From: Atopobium sp. oral taxon 416 | GTDB taxonomy: Bacteria > Actinomycetota > Coriobacteriia > Coriobacteriales > Atopobiaceae | Reading direction: 5' to 3' | DNA: 64,000 nt | NCBI RefSeq assembly: GCF_018128285.1 | Contig: NZ_CP072380.1 | Span: 124,001 to 188,000 of the forward strand | Shown here: one piece after another, positions 42,133 to 50,546 of the stretch | Numbering within the stretch: the stretch's first letter is position 1 | How the letters are laid out: every line of letters starts with the position of its first letter | The notes under the pieces: generated by a model | What the model saw: only the letters and a program-made list of their open reading frames with translations | Databases searched by the model: none | What the model was told of the DNA's origin: nothing | Made by a program: the position numbers and the translations under genes

Positions 42133-42393
42133 ATGAAATCCTGCACTGTCGTCGTGCATGATGTGCTTGGTCTTCATGCGCGGCCCGCTGCGCAGCTTGT
42201 CGAAGAGACATCGAGATTCGTATGCGATATAGCGCTTTGCCGGTACGGTGATGAAGCTATCATACAAGCAAATGCCAAACGGATATTCGATGTACTGAAA
42301 CTCGATATCAGACGAGGGGAACGAATCGAGTTCATTGCTGATGGACTAGATGAAGATGCTGCCATTACTGCTCTTATAAAGCTCTTTGCTTGA
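42133..42393 (+). CDS. HPr-like phosphocarrier lacking the regulatory serine
   Basis: An 86-residue HPr fold protein. The phospho-His loop GLHARPAAQLVEE is intact (His15, Arg17), so phosphate transfer from Enzyme I should work. In HPr of low-GC Gram-positives the next motif is NLKSIMGVMSL with Ser46, the target of HPr kinase. Here it reads NAKRIFDVLKL with Arg in that place and altered partner-binding residues. It is therefore probably a dedicated carrier for this PTS, outside Ser46-based catabolite control. It sits between two GH1 genes, with a terminator after it. Confidence 0.88.
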   Translation: MKSCTVVVHDVLGLHARPAAQLVEETSRFVCDIALCRYGDEAIIQANAKRIFDVLKLDIRRGERIEFIADGLDEDAAITALIKLFA

Positions 42394-42402
42394 CCTGCAA
42401 TC

Positions 42403-42438
42403 AGCCCCTTCTGGCTTCTCTGGCCGGAAGGGGCTTTG
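42403..42438 (+). terminator. Hairpin between HPr-like gene and second GH1
   Basis: AGCCCCTTC / GAAGGGGCT with inner GGC / GCC pairing, followed by TTTG. It could reduce read-through into the second GH1 gene. Confidence 0.65.
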
Positions 42439-42463
42439 ATGATGAAGAGAAAGATGGACGGAG

Positions 42464-43942
42464 ATGTACCAGACAAATCAGATGGACTGTCTAAAGAATT
42501 TGGCTGCTAAGCCATTCGAGGGCTTTCCTGATGGCTTTCTTTGGGGAGCTGCTCTAAGCGCAAAACAGTATGAGGGAGAAGAGGGAAGAGGAACCACAGT
42601 TGCGGATTTACAGGAGTATGATTCAGAAAATACCAAAGGTGCACGAGGGGATTTGAGTTTAGATGAGATTGAGGAGCGGCTGGACCACCCAGAACGTTTC
42701 TGCTTTCCGAAAAAGCTTGGAATCGAGGGATTTAAGAGGTTTGAAGAGGACCTTTCGCTTCTCGGCACATTGGGCCTTAAGGCATTCCGATTCTCTCTAA
42801 GTTGGTCACGGATATTTCCGAATGGAGACGACAGGGTCCCAAATGAAGCTGGACTTGCATATTACGATAGGGTGATAGACTGCGCATTATCGCATGGCAT
42901 GCAGCCAATTGTCACCATCTATCATGATGACATGCCAGTATCGCTTGCGCTCCGATATAATGGTTTCTTAGCTTCTGAGGTTGGCGATGCCTATATGCGT
43001 TTCGCAGAGCTTGTTCTCGATCGCTATGGCAGCAGGGTGCATTGGTGGATTCCCTTTAACCAGCCGAACCTGACCAGAATCAGTCTTTCATCTCTAGGCG
43101 TAGTCAAAGATCGAGTGCAGAATCTGGAAGAGGCTAAGGTGCAGGCATTGCATAATAAGCTGGTACTTGGCGCCCGGGTGGCCGCATATGGACGGGGCAA
43201 GCATCCTGATATTCATTTTGGCGCGATGCTGGCAGATTTTCTGGTTGACCCTCTTAGCTGTAAGCCTGATGATGTTCTGCTGGCAACTCAGAAGAATGAA
43301 GTTACCATGTATGCGTCAGCAGATATACAGTTGAGAGGCGGCTATCCAAGGTACTATTGCAGATTATTGGCCGACAGAGGCATTGAGTTACGCGTTGCAC
43401 AACAGGATCTGGACATTCTGTCTGAGAATAAAATGGACTTCCTTGCAGTGAGTTATTACAACTCGAATGTAGTGGAAGCTGGTACGAATAGCATAGCAAT
43501 TGGTGATGCTCTTCCGAATCCATATCTTGAAGCCACTCCTTGGGGTTGGACTATAAATGAGAAAGGGCTACTAGATCATTGCCTTAAGTATTGGGATCGA
43601 TATGGAGTGCCCATAATGATTGCGGAGAATGGCATAGGGGAAGTCGAGACTCTCGGTATTGGTCGAACTGTGCATGACGGCTATCGGATTGACTACATGA
43701 AACGGCATCTGCTGAAGCTTGAAGAGGCGCTGCGCCAAGGGGTGGATATCTTTGCCTACTGCTGTTGGTCTCCTCTGGACATGGTCTCTTCGGGAACCAG
43801 CGAGATGAAGAAGCGTTATGGTCTCATCTTTGTCGACCAGGATGAATATGGAAATGGCACACATGACAGATACCCCAAGGACTCCTATGCTTGGTATAAG
43901 AAGGTTGTTGGAAGCAACGGCAAGGTTTTACATCTTGTGTAG
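42464..43942 (+). CDS. GH1 family glycosidase with Glu-to-Gln at the acid/base position
   Basis: A 492-residue GH1 protein about as long as its neighbour and colinear with it. The nucleophile Glu388 is present in IMIAENGIGE and the phosphate-binding end SSGTSEMKKRYGLIFVDQD is similar. In the acid/base motif, which should read (T/P)FNE, the sequence is WWIPFNQPN: Gln200, encoded by CAG at 43061. The nearby H-(W/F)-D motif is also changed (YHDDMP). Plant myrosinases carry the same Glu-to-Gln change and cut only substrates with good leaving groups, so this protein may be a thioglucosidase-like enzyme, a lectin-like relative, or inactive. The ribosome site GGACGGAG is very close to the ATG at 42464; ATG 42482 is an alternative start. 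Confidence 0.88.
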   Translation: MYQTNQMDCLKNLAAKPFEGFPDGFLWGAALSAKQYEGEEGRGTTVADLQEYDSENTKGARGDLSLDEIEERLDHPERFCFPKKLGIEGFKRFEEDLSLLGTLGLKAFRFSLSWSRIFPNGDDRVPNEAGLAYYDRVIDCALSHGMQPIVTIYHDDMPVSLALRYNGFLASEVGDAYMRFAELVLDRYGSRVHWWIPFNQPNLTRISLSSLGVVKDRVQNLEEAKVQALHNKLVLGARVAAYGRGKHPDIHFGAMLADFLVDPLSCKPDDVLLATQKNEVTMYASADIQLRGGYPRYYCRLLADRGIELRVAQQDLDILSENKMDFLAVSYYNSNVVEAGTNSIAIGDALPNPYLEATPWGWTINEKGLLDHCLKYWDRYGVPIMIAENGIGEVETLGIGRTVHDGYRIDYMKRHLLKLEEALRQGVDIFAYCCWSPLDMVSSGTSEMKKRYGLIFVDQDEYGNGTHDRYPKDSYAWYKKVVGSNGKVLHLV

Positions 43943-44123
43943 AGGTAGATGCCCTTTCCCAGTATCATCCGTTAATCTACTTGTATTGTGAGGATATCGT
44001 CAGTTATCTGCATGTCTGTAGAACTAAATAAAAGAATGCATAGAGTGCTGTTTCTTGCGCTTAAAGGTACTCCGCTGCTTAAAGATAAGATAAAGTAGCC
44101 TCGATGGGACAAAGCTGAAAGAA

Positions 44124-44153
44124 CCCTATTCCCTGAAGCCATGTGGGATAGGG
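44124..44153 (+). terminator. Possible hairpin after the second GH1
   Basis: CCCTAT and CCC pair with GGG and ATAGGG across a loop of about 11 nt, without a T-run. The stretch 43943-44172 holds nothing else I can name. Confidence 0.35.
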
Positions 44154-44172
44154 CCCTCTGCCCCGCTGTAGC

Positions 44173-44276
44173 GGTCGTGTCGAGAATGACGCTCCTATGC
44201 TGTGTCAAGCCATTTTCAGGTTCGCTAACTTGCTCTTCATGAATGCGGAGTACCTATCGCGAATCTCGTAATGCTT
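44173..44276. repeat. IS256-type 3' end, inverted copy of 50112-50215
   Basis: About 104 bp is nearly identical, in reverse orientation, to the end of the IS256 transposase gene and its terminal repeat at 50112-50215. It starts with GGTCGTGTCG and includes the coding end YEIRDRYSAFMKSKLANLK. Here it is joined directly to the end of an IS110 transposase. Confidence 0.85.
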
Positions 44277-44978
44277 GCTGGCCTCGCGCTCGATCTTACT
44301 TATGCGGATGTGGTCGGTGCCGAGTGCGGCGGCGACCTCTTCCTGCGTCATCGCGGCTTCGGCCCTTTTCGCCCTGAGCGACCTTTTGTCCTCGTGGGTG
44401 TTAGCTGTTGGGTTCATCAGTGCGCAATAGACTTCCCGGGCGATGTATCTCTTGAGGCATCTGATTGCCTCGCGCTTCGATGTGCCCTCGGCCATCCGCT
44501 TCGCGACATACTCCTGCGTGCGCCCATCGTACTTCATCCGGTTGAGAGCAATGGTGTGCAGGGCCCTGTTGGCCTGCCTGTTACCTCCCCGGTTGAGCCT
44601 GTGCCTGACGATCTTGCCGCTCGACGCCTCTATCGGCAAGGCGCCGCAAAGCGAGGCGAGTGCCGCTTTTGAGCGAAGCCTTTCGGGGTTGTTGCCCGCG
44701 GCGCCGCCGAGCGCCACAGCCGTCGATCTCCAGCAGGGCCGGCGCGTTGTCGCGCACCAGGTCGGATATGAGCGCCTCGAGCTCGTCGGCCCGTTGCTTG
44801 GCGTCGATCCACGTCTTCGCGAGAACATGGAGCGAAGTGTGCAGCGCATCCGTGACGGCACTGCCGGTTGCGGACCTTTTCCTGGCGAGCGACTTCATCA
44901 TCGCCGAAACGCTCATCTTTTCGTACTTCGACCTTATGGGCTCCGGCGCGATGTTGACTAGACACAGCAACCAGGATT
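44277..44978 (-). pseudogene. IS110-family transposase, C-terminal half, with HTH-like extension
   Basis: On the minus strand the sequence resumes LCLVNIAPEPIRSKYEKMS, shifts frame near 44690, and continues with the Tnp_20 region LHRLNRG-type block (NRGGNRQANRALHTIALNR) and CLKRYIAREVYCALMNP. It then carries an unusual tail, MTQEEVAAALGTDHIRISKI, that looks like an XRE helix-turn-helix. The N-terminal half lies at 47988-48464, cut off by the insertion between them. Confidence 0.8.
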
Positions 44979-47900
44979 TCTAGGTAGACAGTCAGCATTT
45001 GGGGAGTACCTCCAATGGCGTGTTGAGCTTCTCGAAGAGCTCGACACGCCTCTTCTTGCAGTTGCAGGCCATCCAGACACCATGGCGCTTGGCAGCCTTG
45101 ACCTTGCGGGCCTCGACGAGCATCTCGGGGAGCGAGATGCCGAGCTCCGAGACCTCCTGGTGGACGAGGGCGCTCACGAGCAGGATGAACGCCAGCCCCT
45201 GCATCCTGTGGTAGTCCTGCTGGCACAGGGTATGCGCGTCTTAGCCGTTCTTGAAGTAGTCGAAGTAGGTCTTAATCGCCCAGCGCTTCTTGTAGAGCGC
45301 GAAGACCTCCTCGGCAGGCGTGTCCTGCAGGCTTGTCTGCAGGACGCTCACGCCCATCAGGTCCTTGGCCTTTAGGAAGCCCTCCTGGGTGTAGGTCCTG
45401 TCGCCGCGCTTCATGTGGCAAAGGTAGTTCACCTTCATCAGCCCAGCCTCGGCGGTGTTACGGAAAACGAGGACGCGCCTGCTCCCAACACGGCACTGCT
45501 TGAACTCGACGCTCGCCGACTTGCGCCCCTGCTCCCAGACGAACGCGCCGGGGAGGGCCAGGCCCGAGGTTGCCTGTCTGCAAGCCGAGAGCCCCTTGGA
45601 GAGCGGGATGAGCCCTGTCAATATAATGGACAGAGGAATCTCAGATTTTTTATGCGGTCTGCATCGCCTTTGGATCGTACGCAAGGCCTCTCTCGAGGCG
45701 CTCGAAGAACTCCTGCATCACCTCTGCCGGTACGCGATCTCCTATGGACTTATGCGGGCGGAAGCGGTTGTAGTACGACTCGATTAAACTCGTGTGCCTT
45801 GTGCTTGGTCGTGGATGCATCGAAGAGGCGCTTATGGTAGTACCATTCGTTCTTGAGCGTGGCGAAGAGCGATTCGGCGAGCGCATTGTCGTGACAGCTT
45901 TCGGTTCTCCCCACGGAGAGCCTCACGTCGGGTACGGCTGAGCAGGCGGCCAGCTTTGAGCTTATGTACTGGCTGCCTGGGCTGCTTAGAATATGGCCCC
46001 TTTGGCCACGTATCCGCGCGAATATGCCATCTTCAGGGCAAAGACGACAAGGCCTGCCCTCATGTTGTCCTGTATGCTTCAGCCCACCACCATGTGTGTG
46101 CACAGATGGTGCACGACGGTAAGATATATAAAGCCTGCCGTGGTCCTGCGATAGGTTATATCACCCACGAGCTTGGCTGTCGGGACGGGACACGAAAAGC
46201 CACGCCGGGTGAGGGCAGCGCGCTCGGGGGTATCAGGTGCGGGCAGCGTCGTCTTCTTCGATGCATTGGATCAGATACCGCAGATGCCCAAGCTCGACCA
46301 TGCACCTGCGCACGCGGTAGCGGGTCGTCACTGTAAATTTTGCGTAACTTTGGATCTCCTGTGAGCTTGGATCAGACCTAGCAAAAGCTAAAGCGCCTGT
46401 CGCTTTCCTCCCATATCGCGCAGATAGCTTCCTTAAGGGGACCCCACGGGTCCTCACCGCCTTTGGCCTTGAGCCATCTGTAGAAGTGAGCCCTGCTCAC
46501 CTCCAGTACGCGTGCCATCATCGAGACGCTGTAGGTTGCCCTCTTCTCCAGCATGAGCTAAAACCTGTCCTTCGTCAGAGGCTTCCGGCGAAGAAGGCTG
46601 CCACTTTTTTAGGAACTTATTTTCGCTTTCGAGCTCGTGCATGTGCCTGTTTACTGCGTCGAGCTGCTTGTGCTCGTCTATCCTTTCCTGGGTGACCCTT
46701 CCGGTCTTTGAGTGCTTGATGATCCAGTCGTTTAAGGTCTTGTCGTTGGCCTCAAGCTTCGCGGCGCATCCTTTGATGCTCTTCTTAGGGTTGGCCTTAC
46801 GTGCCTTCCTGTAGTAGTCGATAGCCTCGAGGCGGTACTCCTCAGTGTAGTGCCTGGGTGTTTCCGGCTTCGTGCGGGACTTTGCCTTCTCTATCTCGCT
46901 TGCGCTTAGCGACATCTCATCTCTTCAATCTGTTGACTGTGCTGGGTGGGTATCTGGACAGAGCATATCTGTTGTTAGTCCCTGAATCCCACTGTCTACC
47001 AAAAGATTACAGCTCAGGATGATGTAGTTTGAGCCGCCGGCGGTGAACAGGGCCAGGTTCTCCTCGCTGTAGAAGCCCCTGTCCACCAGGAACAGCAGAT
47101 CGTGCAGGTCGGCCTGGTCCACGAGGTCGCCTACGCACACCCTGTCGGCGGCACCCCCCCTCGTAGAAGCGGGACATGAAGGGGATGGCGGTGTTGACGT
47201 CTAAGGCCATCAGGAGGTTGGCCTGCTCCTCGCCGAGCTTTACGAACTTGTATCCCTTGTCGGCGAGGTCCCCCTCCCAGGAGCGCGTGCCTATGGCGTG
47301 GCCGTCGATGGCGATCTGCCCCGAGCACCTGTCGATCAGGGCCTGCTCGAAGGACAGGACTTGAGCCCCTGCCTCCTCCCCAGGTCCCCATAAGAGGCAC
47401 TCGAGCGCGTCGTAGCTAAGCCTGAGGCACGCACAGCGCAGCTGCAGCGCGCTCATCTCGTAGAGTGGCGCCACGTCGCGCATGTAGATGAAGCCCTGCA
47501 CGAAGTGGATGAGGGCGATGGCATATATGCGCTCAGCGTCGCAGGCCGAGAAGTGCTAGCGCAGCATGGCGAGCGTCTTCTTCGAGTTCGCGAGCGCCAC
47601 CGCCCACTCGCCGAAGTCGAGCGCCGAGACCTCCTCGTCGCGCAGGGACCCCGCATTGGGGACGAGCTCGCGCGCAAGGTCGATCTTTCCCACGCAGCGC
47701 CCCATCCTGTTGCGCCACTTCCCGTCGGGGCGCTTCTCGCATGCGTACTCGTAGACGTAGTAGCCGCCGGAGATGGCCTTGACCATCGTGTGCTGCGGCC
47801 TCATCGCCCTGATCTCGGCCGGCAGCGAGTATTTTCCCATGTCTGCTCTATTCACCACCTGAACTACTACCTATGCTATATCACCTCCGATAAGGAATGG

Positions 47901-47984
47901 GCCCTAAGATAAAAAAGAAAGGCCCACGTAAATGGGCTTTTCTTTGCAGAGGCAGCATGTGGAACAGGCCGACATCTACCTAGA
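44979..47984 (-). mobile_element. IS1634-like element inserted in IS110 and itself split by IS3
   Basis: Bounded by TCTAGGTAGA at 44979 and its reverse complement at 47975-47984. Outside these ends the two halves of one IS110 gene can be joined. The transposase reads leftward: N-terminus at 47556-47858 (MGKYSLPAEIRAMRPQHTMV), an amber stop near 47557, continuing HFSACDAERIYAIAL, GQIAIDGHAIGTRSWEGDLA and LLFLVDRGFYSEENLALFTA. After the IS3 insertion comes the end (GLMKVNYLCHMKRGDRTYT, VFALYKKRWAIKTYFDYFKN) down to 45241. A stop, a frameshift and an insertion make it inactive. Confidence 0.85.
45609..47016 (-). mobile_element. IS3-family element with 3-bp target duplication GGA
   Basis: A 1408-bp element with ends TGAGC ... 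GCTCA and GGA duplicated at 45606-45608 and 47017-47019. Removing it restores the IS1634-like reading frame (NYII joined to PLSKGL). On the minus strand OrfA (46915 leftward) has the HTH start TPRHYTEEYRLEAIDYYRKA and the coiled-coil end HMHELESENKFLKK. It meets an AAAAAAG slippery site at 46604-46610, typical for OrfA-OrfB frameshifting. OrfB contains stops and shifts but keeps LSVGRTESCHDNALAESLF and YYNRFRPHKSIGDRVPAEV. Confidence 0.88.
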
Positions 47985-47987
47985 TAT

Positions 47988-48464
47988 TCAAAAGGTTGTG
48001 TCCAGGGACTTCGCAGCGCTGGATGCCGCCGTCGGAGTCCTTACGCATAGCTCTCTTAAGTCCAGCAGTGCCCTGACGGCTTCGGACCACCCATCCCTCG
48101 ACTTTAGGATACAGGTACCGTGCCCCGCTGCCGCGTTCCGCGCGGTGGTCCCCGCGTCTATGGCGTCGTTTTTGCTGGAGCCCCTGCGCCTCTTGTCGCG
48201 CTTGGACCGCAGGATCTCCATGACAGTGTAGCCGCGCTCACGCAGGTAAGAGCAGATCCCAGCGCCGTATAAGGCTGTACCCTCGATACCGACGAGCGCG
48301 CAGCGGCCGGCGTCGCTGATGGTGTGGGCGAGCGATCGGTAGCCGGCGCCGTCGGCGGCAAACCCGCCCTCGTAGACGAGCCTGCCGAGCGCGCCCAGCA
48401 CACACAGCACGTGCGCCTCCTTGTGCGTGTCGATGCCGGCGTAAACGACAGACGTGCCTTCCAT
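47988..48464 (-). pseudogene. IS110-family transposase, N-terminal half
   Basis: Starts VVYAGIDTHKEAHVLCVLG, the DEDD-domain opening of IS110, and keeps ALVGIEGTALYGAGICSYL and RGSSKNDAIDAGTTARNAA with acidic residues of the active site. The frame ends at the insertion point of the IS1634-like element. The rest of the protein is at 44277-44978. Confidence 0.85.
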
Positions 48465-48840
48465 GCAGCTTCCCTGTCTTCACCGGGCACCCCGCCGGTG
48501 GGCCAGACATAACACTGAAAGGGGCGCTAGAATCAGGCTGTTCGGCCTGCTGGCAGCGCCTATGCTCCTGTGAAGTCATGGCGGGCCTTCGGGATGCCCG
48601 CGGCAGGGCGCGGCAAGTCATTTCAAGGTCAGTCCTTGTGACGACGGTTGGTGTATGGGCCAGCGCCCTGTCGCAAGCTACTACGATGGGAGTATGCGCT
48701 CCCACGGTCGACTTTGCGCGAGTGTTGGCGCAATTGCAACCGCGATATCATTATCAGTGTTGGTGTAAGCACCTGACTGCCTGAAGGGCATTCCTGCGGG
48801 AAAGAAGGAGGCCTGCGTCCTGGAATTTGGAATCGCAACA
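48465..48840. other. Non-coding stretch upstream of the IS110 gene
   Basis: No gene is apparent. For IS110 elements the non-coding end before the transposase can encode a bridge (guide) RNA, so 48465 to about 48640 is a candidate. GGGAG / CTCCC at about 48689-48704 can form a small hairpin. The boundary with the neighbouring IS256 remnant is unclear. Confidence 0.3.
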
Positions 48841-50183
48841 TAACAGGTCTATGGAAAGGACAAAGACCAAAGGACAGCATAGCAAAGCAGGCCGTGTGCG
48901 CGGCCGCGGCGGCAGAGATGCCGAAGCTGGCAGACGGATCAATCAACCTCCAGGAGCTCTTCTGCCAGCTCGCCGAGATGGTGGTAAACGCCGTGATGGA
49001 CGCCGGAGACGAAGGAGATATGCTCGGCCCGTGGCAACAGTAGGAACGCATAGCGTTCGAGGACGCTCAACACCTGTGTGGGAACACTGAACCTCAAAAT
49101 CCCCAGGTTCAGGGGCGCAAGCTTCTTCCCCGACGACATCCTCGAGCACTACCAGAGGATGGACAGGGCGCTCATAGCCGCCGTGACCGAGATGTATGCG
49201 ATGGGCACGAGCACCAGGAAGGTCTAAAGGATAGCCGAGAGGATGGGCACAAGACAGGCTCTCGAAGGACCAGGTGAGCAGCATAAGCCAAAAGCCTCGA
49301 TGCCGATGTCGAAGAGCTGCTGGAACGTCCCCTGAAAGACCTTGACATGCCCTACATCTGGCTCGATGCTACCTACGTGAAGTGCAGACGGGAGGGCCAT
49401 GTCTCTCCACGGCTATCGTCACTACCATAGGCTGCGATGCTAACGGCTGGAGGTACATCTTGGGGCCTTGCCGTCGTGGATAGCGAGTCGTACGGCTCCT
49501 GGAAGGGGTTCTTGGAGAAGATGCGCGACAGGGGTGTCTCGGGCGTGCAGCTCGTGACATCCGATGCCCATGAAGGCCTCAGGCAGGCGATATCGGAGGT
49601 GTTCCTGGGAGCTGCATGGCAAAGATGCGCCGTTCATCTCATGAGGAACTGCATAGCCGCCGCAGGCTCCAGGAGCCTGAAGAAGAGGGTGGCAAGGATC
49701 ATGGCTCCCATCTTTCGTGCCAAGGACACCAACCAGGTGCGCGCCCTTTTCCACCTCGCGGCTAAGATGCTTGAGAAGTGCTGCCCCAAGGCGGCAGAGA
49801 TCTGGGCGGATGCCGAGGTAGATGCCCTTGCCTACCTGGACTTCCCTGCATCCCACTGGAAGCGCCTGCGCACCGACAACCTACAAGAGCGCACCAACCA
49901 CAAGATCAAGCGCCGCACGAAGGTCGTGCAGGTGTTCCCCTCGCAGAGGTCGCTCATGAGGCTTGTGGGATCGGTCCTCGCAGAGCAGGACGAGATATGG
50001 GCAGGCGAGCGCTACTTCTCTGAGAAGGTCATCGCAGAGCTCTTCGAGAAGCGCAGACCTTCTCTGCCTCCCACGCCGGAGAGGCTGGCAGAACTCAGGG
50101 AGCTCTCCAGGAAGTATTACGAGATTCGCGATAGGTACTCCGCATTCATGAAGAGCAAGTTAGCGAACCTGAAAATGGCTTGA
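48841..50183 (+). pseudogene. IS256-family (mutator type) transposase, N-terminus decayed
   Basis: From about 49437 a long clean frame gives the catalytic and C-terminal part: GVQLVTSDAHEGLRQAISEV with one catalytic Asp, AAWQRCAVHLMRN, the region DNLQERTNHKIKRRTKVVQV with the Glu, and the end YSAFMKSKLANLKMA. Upstream, 48841-49436 contains the N-terminal part in broken frames (GSINLQELFCQLAEMVVNA, LPDMPYIWLDATYVKCRR-like segment with the first Asp) interrupted by stops. The right terminal repeat CGACACGACC lies at 50206-50215. Confidence 0.85.
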
Positions 50184-50215
50184 CACAGTATAGGAGCGTC
50201 AATTCCGACACGACC

Positions 50216-50396
50216 GACCAACGAGAACGCCAACGGCCTTCTCAGGGACTGGTTTTCGAAGGGCAAGAGCCACGACGATGTCGACGAAGACGAAGCGCAG
50301 AGGACATACGATTCACTCAACCAAAGATCGCGCAAGCGTCCGAAATGGAAGTATCCCTGGGAGGTCTACCATCACCAGTCGTTGCACTTGCTCTGA
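50216..50396 (+). pseudogene. IS30-family transposase, C-terminal remnant
   Basis: TNENANGLLRDWFSKGKS and SLNQRSRKRPKWKYPWEVY are the standard last segment of IS30 transposases, ending at TGA 50394. It abuts the IS256 terminal repeat. The corresponding N-terminal piece is at 32228-32470. Confidence 0.82.
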
Positions 50397-50546
50397 GGAT
50401 TCGCCGCTGTTTACCCGGTGTTCATCAGAATTTATGTAAATATTAGTGAATAAAAATGAATACCGCAAAACGAATGTTTATAGAAAATCATTAACGTTCA
50501 CACTACTCTGTACTTAGACAGCGATTCTCGGACTAAGGGGTGTGTG
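50397..50546 (+). promoter_or_regulatory. AT-rich promoter region of the rhamnose operon
   Basis: 150 bp between IS debris and rhaB, clearly AT-rich. It contains several related half-sites (GTTCATCA, GTGAATAA, AATGAATAC, CGTTCAC), some arranged as an imperfect palindrome at about 50420-50447. That would suit a rhamnose-responsive regulator or a CRP-like protein. No regulator gene is present nearby. Confidence 0.4.

Noticed and set aside
44630-45226. A minus-strand frame of about 198 codons crossing the IS110 / IS1634 border
   Set aside because: It joins out-of-frame pieces of two dead transposases; the correct frames are readable in other registers.
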